64,000 nt of DNA, taken from Flavobacterium endophyticum. GTDB lineage: Bacteria > Bacteroidota > Bacteroidia > Flavobacteriales > Flavobacteriaceae. The translations under genes and the position numbers were made by a program. The notes below the pieces were generated by a model. That model saw only the letters and a list, made by a program, of their open reading frames with translations. It was not told the origin of the DNA and did not search any database. Every line of letters starts with the position of its first letter. Within the stretch, counting starts at the first letter, position 1. The stretch is from positions 124,001-188,000 of the forward strand of contig NZ_RBLC01000001.1 of NCBI RefSeq assembly GCF_003634455.1. Reading direction: 5' to 3'. Below are positions 27,479 to 35,905 of the stretch, piece after piece.

Positions 27479-30400
27479 TTAAAATTCAATGTTTACACCA
27501 AAAATGAATGTCTTGATATTTGGATAGGCATCTACTTCAATTCCTGCAGTTTCTCTAGGAACACCACTGTTGTTAAGTTCTGGAGTGAATCCTGAATATT
27601 TAGTAAATAGGAAAGGATTTTGTGCCGTTCCGTAAATTCTAAGTCTAGAAATCTTAAACATGTCTTTGAAAGTATATCCTAACGTAATGTTATTGATTCT
27701 AAAGTAGTCACCGTCTTCTAGGAAGTAGCTTGAAGATAGCGCATCTCTATTTGCACCAGGATTTGTGTTTGTTGATCCTGGACCTGTCCAACGACCGTTG
27801 AAAGTATCTTCTGCGATATTTTCACCACCATCGATACGTTTTCCTTTTAGTCCGTTATAAACTTTGTTTCCGCCTACTCCGAATCCATCTACAGATAAAT
27901 CGAAGTTTTTGTACATCAAGTTGATGTTGATACCGTAGCTGAATTTTGGAATGTAAGAACCGAAGAATTTTTTATCTCTATCGTCAATCACACCATCGTT
28001 GTTTTGATCTTTATAGCGCAAGTGTCCAGGTGCTGGGGATCCGATGTGCGGATTAGCATCAATTTCAGCTTGAGTCTGCCAAACGCCGTCAGCTTCTAGC
28101 AACCACCAAGAATATAAAGGCTGTCCTTCTTGAATTCTTTTTGTGATTTGTCCGTCACCAAGGCTTCCTCCTGTCATTCCGTCGTAAGCTGGCTTAACAC
28201 TTTCAAGCGTGTTTTTATTTCTAGCATAATTTACTCCGATGCTATAAGAGAAATCATCTGAAATATTATCTTTCCAGTTAAGCGCTAGCTCATACCCTTC
28301 ATTTCTAACTTCTCCTCCGTGATCAAAATAATTAAGTTCGTTTGGAGAGTTTAATAATGGCGTTATGTTAAGGATTGCATTTGTGTTCAGCCTGTTGTAA
28401 TAGTCAAAGCTTCCTGATAATCTTCTGTCAAGCAATTCGAAGTCAAGACCTGCATTGATTTCTTTAGTAACCTCCCAAGTTAAGTCGGTTACTGGAGTTC
28501 CTGAACTGGCACCAAAAACCAAATCTTGGTTAGGTCCGAATACGTAGTTGTTATTGTTAATACCTGCGCCGCCATCTGTTCCAGGAGAAGTATTGATTGT
28601 TGTAGCGTTAAAAGGAACGTTCGCATTTCCTACTTCACCATATCCTACTCTAAGCTTAAGGAAATCTAGGTTTTTCACATCGCTTAAGAAGCTTTCGTTA
28701 GTCAATACCCATCCTGCGCTTACAGAAGGGAAAGTACCCCAGTATTTTGAATTTTGCTTGAAGATACTGTTACCATCTCTTCTGATTGTTCCAGAGATAT
28801 AGTATCTCTCGTCGAAATTATACTGCAACCTTCCAAAATAAGACAATACTTGTGTTGGAGTTGAGTAGAATTGATTCGCTACTTTTCTGTAATCAGCAGA
28901 AGCTAAGTTGATGTTCCAATATTGTTCTTGTTCAGGAACGTTGAATCCTTGCATGTACGACTCATAAATATCATTCTTTCTTTCTTGAGTCACACCTGCC
29001 GTAGCATTAAGGTTATGCTTTCCGAATGATTTGTTGAAAGTCAAGTAAGTATCCCAGTTGTATCGGAAGCTTTCAACATCTTTATAAGAAAGAGAGTTGT
29101 TAGCCCAGTCCACAACACCTGGATTTGATGCAGCATTCGCCGCAAATTGAGCACTAGTTCGGATTGGATCTGCTGTAAGCCACCTGCCTCTAACGTCGTT
29201 GAAAATTCTTGTTTTTGAATACGACTTAGTAGCTCCAAATCTAGAAGTAGCCGTAAGCCCTTCTACAATAGTATAGTCAGCTTGAATTAATCCTTGAAGC
29301 TCAACCATTTTGTTTTTTTCATTTTGGTAGAAAGCATTTGCAACTGGGTTACCAATCGAATTCAATCTTCCTCCTGTTTCTCCAGGCCCTATGATATACC
29401 CTACTTCTCCTGTAGTTCTATTCCAGAAGCTTTGTGCAAATCTTCCATCAGGATAGTAAACTGGAACAACCGGAGCTTGCTTGTAAGCTTCAGTAAAAGA
29501 ACCGTACGGTTTAGGAGTTGATTTTGAGAAAGAAGCACTGAAATTTTGAGTAATTTTTAATTTTCCATCAATCGCTTTAAGTGTATTACTAGATCGCAAC
29601 GTATTTCTAGAAGCTTCATGTCCTTCTAAAAGTCCGTCTTCAGTATAGTTATTGAAGCTGAAGTAGTAAGTTGCATTTTCTGATCCTCCAGAAAAAGAGA
29701 TATCATTGCTTTGTGAAAAGCTTACGCCTGTCAATTCATCATACCAATCTGTATTGTATGGCTGGTTGAGATTAAGTCTGTCTGGAGAACCAATTGCCGC
29801 TTGTTTTTCATTAAAGAAAGTAACATATTGGCTTGAATTGGCCATTTTTACAGGGTTCAATGTCGATTTTGCGCCATAGAAAGAATTTACCTTAATAGTA
29901 GTCTTTCCTTGTTTTCCTTTTTTAGTTGTAATAAATACGACTCCGTTGGCAGCATTCGATCCGTAAATTGCAGAAGAAGCTGCATCTTTCATGATATCAA
30001 AAGACTCAATGTCGTTTGGATTCAGATTGGCAATGCTTCCTGTGATGACACCGTCTACCACAAACATTGGCGATCTTCCTGATTCCGCAGTTCCTAGACC
30101 TCTGATGATAATTGTTGGTGTAGCACCAGGTGCATCATTTGCTATGATGTTTACACCCGCGGCCTTACCTTGTATAGATTGCAAGGCGTTGTATGCCGGC
30201 TGCTTTGAAATCTGGTCTGATTTGATTGTAGAAATAGCACTGGTCAGGTCTGTCTTTTTCTGTGTACCGTAACCTACGACCACCACTTCTGAAAGTTCTG
30301 TGCTTGCCACTTTCATAGACACGCTCATGTTAGCCGCTGCATTTACTGTCTGGCTTACGTAACCCAAAAATGTAAAGGTGATGGGCTCGCCTTCTTTAGC

Positions 30401-30574
30401 ATTAATTGAAAAATTTCCATCAAAATCTGAAACCGAACTTGATGTAGAACTTAAAATGTTAACTCCTGGGAGCGGAATTCCATTTTCATCCAGTACCTTA
30501 CCTTTTATATCCTGGGCATGGAGATGTCCCTGAAAAAAAAGAAGTACGAATACCCCGAAAATAAAGTTTTTCAT
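27479..30574 (-). CDS. SusC/RagA-family TonB-dependent outer membrane transporter
   Basis: A 1031-residue protein. The signal peptide is followed by a carboxypeptidase-D-like regulatory domain (about 23-95: IKGKVLDENGIPLPGVNI). The TonB box ELSEVVVVGYGTQKK comes next, and then the plug domain with IRGLGTAESGRSPMFVVDGV. The rest is a 22-strand barrel ending in FIFGVNIEF, with the SusC-type segments GYELALNWKDN and RYKDQNNDGVIDDRD. It imports oligosaccharides into the periplasm using TonB-ExbBD energy. There is no N-terminal STN domain, so it is not tied to an anti-sigma/ECF system. That fits control by the neighbouring membrane regulator. It is the first gene of the operon. Confidence 0.97.
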   Translation of the reverse strand: MKNFIFGVFVLLFFQGHLHAQDIKGKVLDENGIPLPGVNILSSTSSSVSDFDGNFSINAKEGEPITFTFLGYVSQTVNAAANMSVSMKVASTELSEVVVVGYGTQKKTDLTSAISTIKSDQISKQPAYNALQSIQGKAAGVNIIANDAPGATPTIIIRGLGTAESGRSPMFVVDGVITGSIANLNPNDIESFDIMKDAASSAIYGSNAANGVVFITTKKGKQGKTTIKVNSFYGAKSTLNPVKMANSSQYVTFFNEKQAAIGSPDRLNLNQPYNTDWYDELTGVSFSQSNDISFSGGSENATYYFSFNNYTEDGLLEGHEASRNTLRSSNTLKAIDGKLKITQNFSASFSKSTPKPYGSFTEAYKQAPVVPVYYPDGRFAQSFWNRTTGEVGYIIGPGETGGRLNSIGNPVANAFYQNEKNKMVELQGLIQADYTIVEGLTATSRFGATKSYSKTRIFNDVRGRWLTADPIRTSAQFAANAASNPGVVDWANNSLSYKDVESFRYNWDTYLTFNKSFGKHNLNATAGVTQERKNDIYESYMQGFNVPEQEQYWNINLASADYRKVANQFYSTPTQVLSYFGRLQYNFDERYYISGTIRRDGNSIFKQNSKYWGTFPSVSAGWVLTNESFLSDVKNLDFLKLRVGYGEVGNANVPFNATTINTSPGTDGGAGINNNNYVFGPNQDLVFGASSGTPVTDLTWEVTKEINAGLDFELLDRRLSGSFDYYNRLNTNAILNITPLLNSPNELNYFDHGGEVRNEGYELALNWKDNISDDFSYSIGVNYARNKNTLESVKPAYDGMTGGSLGDGQITKRIQEGQPLYSWWLLEADGVWQTQAEIDANPHIGSPAPGHLRYKDQNNDGVIDDRDKKFFGSYIPKFSYGININLMYKNFDLSVDGFGVGGNKVYNGLKGKRIDGGENIAEDTFNGRWTGPGSTNTNPGANRDALSSSYFLEDGDYFRINNITLGYTFKDMFKISRLRIYGTAQNPFLFTKYSGFTPELNNSGVPRETAGIEVDAYPNIKTFIFGVNIEF

Positions 30575-30590
30575 TTGTTTATATTTTGTT

Positions 30591-30623
30591 AAAAGTTAGT
30601 GATACCAAAGTAACGAATTACAA
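30591..30623 (-). promoter_or_regulatory. Probable susC promoter
   Basis: On the minus strand TTG (30623-30621) and TAACTTTT (30598-30591) are 22 bases apart. The -7 box differs from TAnnTTTG only at the last base. An alternative -7 is TTACTTTG at 30613-30606, but it has no -33 partner at correct spacing. A weak -7 fits an activator-dependent promoter. Confidence 0.5.
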
Positions 30624-30760
30624 CGTTGTAGTAAACTTATGAAAGTCACTACATGAATACATCATTTTCACTTAAAAAGAAAATAAAAAACTGAATAACA
30701 ATGTTTTATAAAAAAAGACACTACATTTAAAGAGGCATTAAAAACGGTTAATGATGTAGT
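30619..30760. promoter_or_regulatory. Cluster of TGTAGT/ACTACA sites and a palindrome upstream of susC
   Basis: Four copies of one hexamer lie between susC and the regulator gene: TGTAGT at 30627-30632, ACTACA at 30648-30653, ACTACA at 30720-30725 and TGTAGT at 30755-30760. The first two face each other with centres 21 bases apart, about two helical turns. A perfect 12-base palindrome, TACAACGTTGTA, spans 30619-30630 and overlaps the -33 box. The rest of the 254-base gap is AT-rich. These are candidate operators for the LuxR-type regulator encoded next door. Confidence 0.45.
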
Positions 30761-30828
30761 ATTGATGTGTTGTTATTTAATAAAAATATTATGCCAATAT
30801 TTTATTATTATTAAAAAACAGGTCTTTC

Positions 30829-33582
30829 TTATATATTAATCATAAACTTAGAAAGATTATCATCGGAAGTAAGACCTAATTTCTTTCTTAATCGATAACG
30901 ATGTAGCTCCACCCCTCGAAACGAGATATTCATCAATGGAGCGATTTCTTTGGAAGATAAATTCATCTTAAGATAAATGCAAAGCTTAATATCTTTTGAA
31001 GTAAGCACTGGAAATTTATTAGACAGCTTGTGAACGAATTCTTCATGGCTTTGCATCAAGTTATGTTCAAAGCTTTCCCATTCATTTTTATTCAGCGCAT
31101 TGATCTTGATTGACTTTTTGATCTTGCTTTTGATCTGGTTGACATCTGTCTCTGTTTCAAGAATTTCCTGAATGCTGTCGATCATTTCGCTTTGCTTCGC
31201 AATAGAAAGCGACTTTCCAGCCACTTCATAGGCTTTGTTTTGCACTTCAATTTCTAAAATGTGCTTTTCATATTCCTGAAGTTTCAGCTTATTCTCTGTA
31301 TTCAGTTCCAGCTCGAGGATTTCTTTTTGGTGCTTCAACTCTTCTTCTTTTAGCTTGATCTTTTCCAGATACCTGATCTTATTCCACCTATAATAGAGAA
31401 AGAAACTGCCGGAAATAATGAGCACGTAAAACACTATCATCCAGACAGAAAAATACCAAGGCTTTCTGACATTAAAATTATAAGAGGCGACTTTTACAAA
31501 TTTTTTACCGTCATTATAATAAAATTCAAGCTCTTGGGTGCCGCTGCTCAAGTTATTTAGAATTAGATGTCCTTTTTTTATTGGAATAAATCCGTTAGAA
31601 TCGTTTAGCTTGTAAAACAAATCTGGACGGTTGTATCCTAAATATTCCGTTATCACATTAACTTCAACAGACTGATTGTATTTGATGCGCGTATTTTCGT
31701 CAATAAGATTGCCTTGATAATAGGCTTCTGCGTAGATGCCCTGTATTTTTCTTTTGCTTTTGTTGATTTGGAACGAAATAAAGCCGTCGTCCAAGTTCAT
31801 CAGATACTGATCACCATCTTTATATACTTTTATATTTTCGATGATGATTCGCCCTTCATAATACTTTTCCGGAATCAGCTCCCATACAAATTCATTTTTT
31901 ACTTGAGAAACAACATATAGAAGGCCATTTTTTAATACAAGGAAATTTTCGTCATCAATAGGTATTATATCTGATATATTTTTAAAAGAAGCATTAAAAA
32001 GCTCGTCTTTTACCAACTTTCCTGAAATAGAATTGTACACATACCAATAATTGTCAATCAAAAAAAGTATTTCGTTTTTGTAGCTAAAAAGCTTGACGCC
32101 GTAATCGTTTTTTATGTTATTAAGCTGTGAAATATTTTCGACCTTTTTGACGCTGAAGTCTTTATTATAGGTAATCCTATATAAGCTCCTGTAATTGTCT
32201 GCTGCCCATAATTCTCCTGGCTTATTTTGCGCAATGTTTTTGATTGGTTTTTTTAGCCCATCCAAGAATTTGAATTTCGATAAGTCTTTTGTGTCTTCAT
32301 AAACAACAATTCCCGCATAATTTCCCTGAAAATATACATTCTCAAATTCGCCTTTCAGGAATTTCCATCCTCCATTTACCTGACTGACTTTTTGCAGTCG
32401 CGCTGTTCTTCCATCATATAAAAATGTTCCGTCATTGTGGCCAATGATAAATTCGTTGTCTCTTTTATAGATATCCCACACCTGACCTTGCGAATTAGGC
32501 AAAACTTCCAGCATTTTATTTTTGCAGGTGAAAATTCCATGATTGGTCACAAAAAGATAGCCGTCGTTTATGGTTGAAAGCGAATATACCGAACCCAAAA
32601 TACCCGAATTATCAGAAAACACGCGAAGCGGAGAGTTAATTTCTACATGGCAGATTCCATTATCCAACCCAAGCCACAAATCTTTTTCCTTATCGATACC
32701 GATAGACAATATCGCGTTATTTTTAAGCGCGTTCTGCCTGTTCAGGTTCTTATAACTGTTATTATTTAGATTTATGATGTAGAGCCCCTGCAAGCCGCTT
32801 CCTATAACCAGGGTATTGTCATCTACAAATTTTGCCGAAACCAATACCTCGCTCTTAACCACGGAATTTAAAGGATGATTCCAAGGAACCAGCTTGTCGT
32901 TTACTACGACAAAAACACCATTGTTTTTTGTAAAAATATAAACCTGCCCTTGATGTTTTTCAATATTATGTATTACATTTTCTTCCAGGATTTCCCAATT
33001 CTTTTTCTTGATGAATTGGGTTCCTTTCATAATATAGATACCTTCCCGAACAGTCGCGACATAAATCTCATCATCGACCAGATAGCAATAAGAAACCTGG
33101 GAAGGAAATTCTACTTTTTTAATCGTATTTCCGTCATAAATAAAAATTTCATTAAACGTCTGGAAATACAACTTGCCTTTGTACTTAAAGATTTTCCATA
33201 TCTCTTCGTTATCGGAACTGCCATAGAAAATATTTTTGCCGTTGGTCAGCGAAAAATATTTCATCTTACCGTTGATTCTTTTCCAATAGCCAAATTCTTT
33301 ATAGGAACCTGAATAGACTCTGTCTTCGTCAATAAATATAGAACGGATTACAGTCTTGTTCGGAAGCGCATACTTTTCCCATTTGACACCATTGTACCGC
33401 AAAAAATAATGGTTGTTTGCAAAGTACATGGCGTTATCTTGACCTTGAGTAACATTCCATACCTGATTGTCTCCATTATAATCAGACTTGGTAAAATTTT
33501 CAACAAAAGGCAGAAGTTCTTGTGCCTGAGAACACAATGAGAAAAGCCAAAGTAATAGGATCTGTAGGGTTTTAAATTTCAC
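30829..33582 (-). CDS. Membrane-anchored PUL regulator: beta-propeller, Y_Y_Y and LuxR-type HTH
   Basis: A 917-residue one-component regulator. A signal peptide precedes a long periplasmic sensor (about 22-700) made of beta-propeller repeats, including the two-component-propeller-like segment DKEKDLWLGLDNGICHVE, and a Y_Y_Y (triple tyrosine) domain at about 630-700. A single membrane helix lies at about 708-731, followed by a coiled coil (about 735-815). The C-terminal LuxR-type helix-turn-helix (about 857-915) reads LTSKDIKLCIYLKMNLSSKEIAPLM. It resembles the hybrid two-component regulators of Bacteroides PULs but has no kinase, receiver or AraC domain. It probably senses a glycan fragment in the periplasm and controls the susC operon that begins 255 bases away. 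Confidence 0.88.
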   Translation of the reverse strand: MKFKTLQILLLWLFSLCSQAQELLPFVENFTKSDYNGDNQVWNVTQGQDNAMYFANNHYFLRYNGVKWEKYALPNKTVIRSIFIDEDRVYSGSYKEFGYWKRINGKMKYFSLTNGKNIFYGSSDNEEIWKIFKYKGKLYFQTFNEIFIYDGNTIKKVEFPSQVSYCYLVDDEIYVATVREGIYIMKGTQFIKKKNWEILEENVIHNIEKHQGQVYIFTKNNGVFVVVNDKLVPWNHPLNSVVKSEVLVSAKFVDDNTLVIGSGLQGLYIINLNNNSYKNLNRQNALKNNAILSIGIDKEKDLWLGLDNGICHVEINSPLRVFSDNSGILGSVYSLSTINDGYLFVTNHGIFTCKNKMLEVLPNSQGQVWDIYKRDNEFIIGHNDGTFLYDGRTARLQKVSQVNGGWKFLKGEFENVYFQGNYAGIVVYEDTKDLSKFKFLDGLKKPIKNIAQNKPGELWAADNYRSLYRITYNKDFSVKKVENISQLNNIKNDYGVKLFSYKNEILFLIDNYWYVYNSISGKLVKDELFNASFKNISDIIPIDDENFLVLKNGLLYVVSQVKNEFVWELIPEKYYEGRIIIENIKVYKDGDQYLMNLDDGFISFQINKSKRKIQGIYAEAYYQGNLIDENTRIKYNQSVEVNVITEYLGYNRPDLFYKLNDSNGFIPIKKGHLILNNLSSGTQELEFYYNDGKKFVKVASYNFNVRKPWYFSVWMIVFYVLIISGSFFLYYRWNKIRYLEKIKLKEEELKHQKEILELELNTENKLKLQEYEKHILEIEVQNKAYEVAGKSLSIAKQSEMIDSIQEILETETDVNQIKSKIKKSIKINALNKNEWESFEHNLMQSHEEFVHKLSNKFPVLTSKDIKLCIYLKMNLSSKEIAPLMNISFRGVELHRYRLRKKLGLTSDDNLSKFMINI

Positions 33583-33601
33583 GGTTTAGTGATTTGCTTT
33601 C

Positions 33602-33609
33602 CAAATATA
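33602..33609 (-). promoter_or_regulatory. -7 promoter element of the PUL regulator gene
   Basis: TATATTTG on the minus strand is an exact TAnnTTTG match, 19 bases before the ATG at 33582. No TTG at normal spacing was found. Confidence 0.5.
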
Positions 33610-33688
33610 AGAACATATTCGATTTTAAGCATTCTATTCCGAAGCTTAAATAAAAATTAATGTAGTCTGTCAGAATAATAAAAAAAAC

Positions 33689-33696
33689 TATTTTTG
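33689..33696 (+). promoter_or_regulatory. -7 promoter element of the lipoprotein gene at 33714
   Basis: TATTTTTG is an exact TAnnTTTG match, 17 bases before the ATG. A TGTAGT copy lies at 33661-33666, between this promoter and that of the divergent regulator. Confidence 0.55.
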
Positions 33697-33713
33697 CTAT
33701 AAATTCTATTGAA

Positions 33714-34715
33714 ATGAAAAAGTATTTTGGAATACTCTCTTGCTTGTTTTTATTAAGTGCCTGCGATGATGGCGACCTGACTTTTGATTCCTTCGATTTT
33801 AGCAATGCGACAGCAGCGAATTGCTCAACGAATGGCGAGGTATTGAACTCCGTTTTTAAGCTGAATAATAATGAAGCATTGCTGATAAAATTTCCGACAA
33901 ACGTTTTTCCTTTCAGAAATCTAGAAGGAACCAGCAATCTGCAAATTTCAGCAGCTAATAAGATTATTTATCGCGTTTTTAACGGCGAAGTTCCAACTGA
34001 TTATTTTTGCTCCTTGATCCCTCCTGTATCTCCTAATGTCATCGACGAATGGAGCACTGCAGATCAATCTAGTGGCAAAATAGAAATCAAAACAACCCCT
34101 GTAGATAATACGACTACTATTGAAGCAGCAAAATATGACCACTCTATTGTTTTTAGAGACATTACCTTGTCGAATGCGAATAGCGGAACGGTAACCTATA
34201 CTGAATATATTTTCGGGAAATACCAAACTAAATCAAATATTACTTTTGCTTTTGGCGCAACACCCATCCAAAAATGCACAGACGGCAGATTGTTTAAAAT
34301 ATTTGATTCCAATGTAGGAAATGCAGAAAACAAACAAAATCTCAACGAGGTGATAATACTGAATCTTCCTGCTTCTGTTTTTCAAGGGCCGGCAGGCTTG
34401 GCAACTTATTTGGTAAACGACACCAATCAGCTTACTTATAGAATATATGGCGGAGATGTTACGCCTACTTCTCTATGCAGTACAGATGGCGCAGGATTGC
34501 CTACTTTGTATGAAGAATGGCAAGCTGAAGATGGAGTGGCCAGCAATGGCATTATCCCGGCAACTGGTGAAATCAAGATCGAAACTTTAGTAGACGGTGC
34601 AAATCTTGTCCACACGATTACACTTACGAATGTAAAATACAAAAGAGTCGGAGCTACAAACAATACCTTTGTACAAAGCATCCAAACGTTTGGAGATTAT
34701 AGGACGGCAAATTAG
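33714..34715 (+). CDS. Lipoprotein of unknown function with two internal repeats
   Basis: A 333-residue protein with a lipobox at LSAC (Cys17), so it is probably anchored in the outer membrane. I do not recognise the family. It is built of two similar halves, about residues 36-180 and 186-333. Each opens with a Cys-x-x-(N/D)-G segment, then has a hydrophobic strand ending in V-F (LLIKFPTNVFPF and IILNLPASVFQ), a YR(V/I)(F/Y)(N/G)G(E/D)V motif followed by a second Cys (DYFCS and TSLCS), a DEWST / EEWQA acidic segment, a GKIEIKT / GEIKIET strand and a final FG.Y.T motif. This suggests a duplicated beta-sandwich with one disulfide in each half. It is divergent from the PUL regulator. Confidence 0.8.
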   Translation: MKKYFGILSCLFLLSACDDGDLTFDSFDFSNATAANCSTNGEVLNSVFKLNNNEALLIKFPTNVFPFRNLEGTSNLQISAANKIIYRVFNGEVPTDYFCSLIPPVSPNVIDEWSTADQSSGKIEIKTTPVDNTTTIEAAKYDHSIVFRDITLSNANSGTVTYTEYIFGKYQTKSNITFAFGATPIQKCTDGRLFKIFDSNVGNAENKQNLNEVIILNLPASVFQGPAGLATYLVNDTNQLTYRIYGGDVTPTSLCSTDGAGLPTLYEEWQAEDGVASNGIIPATGEIKIETLVDGANLVHTITLTNVKYKRVGATNNTFVQSIQTFGDYRTAN

Positions 34716-34734
34716 TCTTCAATACAAAAAAACA

Positions 34735-34768
34735 AAAAAGCCCAATAAAATTTATTGGGCTTTTTTTT
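34735..34768. terminator. Bidirectional terminator between the lipoprotein gene and the Smr gene
   Basis: GCCCAATA pairs with TATTGGGC around a short AT loop, with A6 before and T8 after. It serves both convergent genes. Confidence 0.88.
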
Positions 34769-35327
34769 ATCTATTAGGATTCTGCTTGATGTAAACTTCT
34801 GTAGCGCCTAAACCATATTTTTGGTAATCGGCGTCTTGAAAAACAATTTCATCGTAACGACCCAGCAAAAAATCGAGTTCCGATTTTAAGACACCTTCAC
34901 CGACGCCGTGTATAAAAACAATTTTCGGTATCCTGTTCTTGATCGCAAATTCAATATGTCTTTTTGCCGTTTCAGTCTGTAACGTCAGGATATCATAATT
35001 GGACATTCCTCTTTTGTTGGGAACTAGTTTTTCAATGTGCAAATCAAATTCTGGAGCAGCTCTTTCGTCTTTTGGTTTCTTTTCTTTTACAAAACTTCTT
35101 GGTTTTGGAATTTCCTTCTCTTTTAAAACCTGACTTAAATTATGACTTCCGATTCCAAAATTCAAATCACTGGAATTCTGAATTTTAACCAATTCATTGA
35201 CAAAATATGTCAATTGAAATCCATCGTCAGTTTCTATCGTCACTTCGTTATTTTTAACTGATAGAACAACACCATTAACCGCTTCATCAAGCACCGTCAC
35301 TCTATCTCCTTTAGCTAACATCATCAT
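34767..35327 (-). CDS. DUF2027-type protein with C-terminal Smr domain
   Basis: A 186-residue protein. The N-terminal part (about 3-50) looks like a small beta-barrel (GDRVTVLDEAVNGVVLSV). A Lys/Pro linker follows. The C-terminal Smr domain (about 95-185) begins with the DLHIEKL motif and contains KIVFIHGVGEGVLKSEL, matching the H-G-x-G-x-G signature. Smr domains, first seen in MutS2, nick or bind nucleic acids; free-standing members act in RNA quality control or DNA metabolism. Three ATG codons occur in a row (35327, 35324 and 35321), so the exact start is uncertain. The start overlaps the end of the upstream membrane protein gene by 17 bases. Confidence 0.85.
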   Translation of the reverse strand: MMMLAKGDRVTVLDEAVNGVVLSVKNNEVTIETDDGFQLTYFVNELVKIQNSSDLNFGIGSHNLSQVLKEKEIPKPRSFVKEKKPKDERAAPEFDLHIEKLVPNKRGMSNYDILTLQTETAKRHIEFAIKNRIPKIVFIHGVGEGVLKSELDFLLGRYDEIVFQDADYQKYGLGATEVYIKQNPNR

Positions 35328-35496
35328 CAGAATTATCTTGGTTTTTACTTGGCACTTTAGCTGTCAGTCTCATCATTCCATACATAAAAATGATGATTGC
35401 AAGAATCATAATATACACATTGGGATGCGGCTTGCTCTGCTCGTATAAAGCAAAAACTCCAGCAAGGGCCATTATGGGAACATATATTTTTTTCAT
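35311..35496 (-). CDS. Small two-helix membrane protein
   Basis: A 61-residue protein starting MKKIYVPIMALAGVFALYEQ. It has two membrane segments (about 4-18 and 27-45) and a polar tail rich in Asp and Ser. I do not recognise a named family. The ATG at 35496 is preferred over longer in-frame starts because a TAnnTTTG promoter element lies at 35526-35519. It overlaps the Smr-domain gene, so the two are co-transcribed and probably translationally coupled. Confidence 0.72.
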   Translation of the reverse strand: MKKIYVPIMALAGVFALYEQSKPHPNVYIMILAIIIFMYGMMRLTAKVPSKNQDNSDDDVS

Positions 35497-35518
35497 AACA
35501 ATTTTAATTGTAGTCTGC

Positions 35519-35526
35519 CAAAAGTA
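35519..35526 (-). promoter_or_regulatory. -7 promoter element of the small membrane protein/Smr operon
   Basis: TACTTTTG on the minus strand is an exact TAnnTTTG match, 22 bases before the ATG at 35496. No -33 TTG was found at standard spacing. Confidence 0.5.
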
Positions 35527-35607
35527 GTAAACTTTAAAAATAATTATCTGGTTAAGAACAAACTTTATGCTTTTTTCGTAAAATTGTACAATCAAATCTA
35601 TACGACC

Positions 35608-35883
35608 ATGGAAGAATACATGATTCCCTGCATGAACAAGAAAATTTTCGGAATAGACTGCCTCGGATGCGGTACGCAAAGAGCCCTGGCCTTGATCTTA
35701 AAAGGTGAGTTTGTCGATGCCTTCCATATGTTTCCAGCCATTTACACTACAATCTTGTTTTTCATGGTTTTAGGGCTGAATTTTATCGATAAGACAAGAA
35801 ATTATCATAAATTAATAATTTCTTTAGCCATAATCAATGCTACAATAATGGTAATTTCTTACATTTACAAAATAACCAGCTAA
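35608..35883 (+). CDS. DUF2752 family membrane protein
   Basis: A 91-residue membrane protein opening MEEYMIPCMNKKIFGIDCLGCGTQRA. The C-x-G-C-G-x-x-R-A segment is the DUF2752 signature. Two further hydrophobic helices follow (MFPAIYTTILFFMVLGLNF and LIISLAIINATIMVISYI). The function is unknown. The ATG at 35608 is chosen because the DUF2752 pattern begins just after it. The gene lies 22 bases before the CCC-motif membrane protein gene, so the two form a pair. Confidence 0.85.
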   Translation: MEEYMIPCMNKKIFGIDCLGCGTQRALALILKGEFVDAFHMFPAIYTTILFFMVLGLNFIDKTRNYHKLIISLAIINATIMVISYIYKITS

Positions 35884-35905
35884 TAACTAAAACCTCTTTA
35901 CTCTT

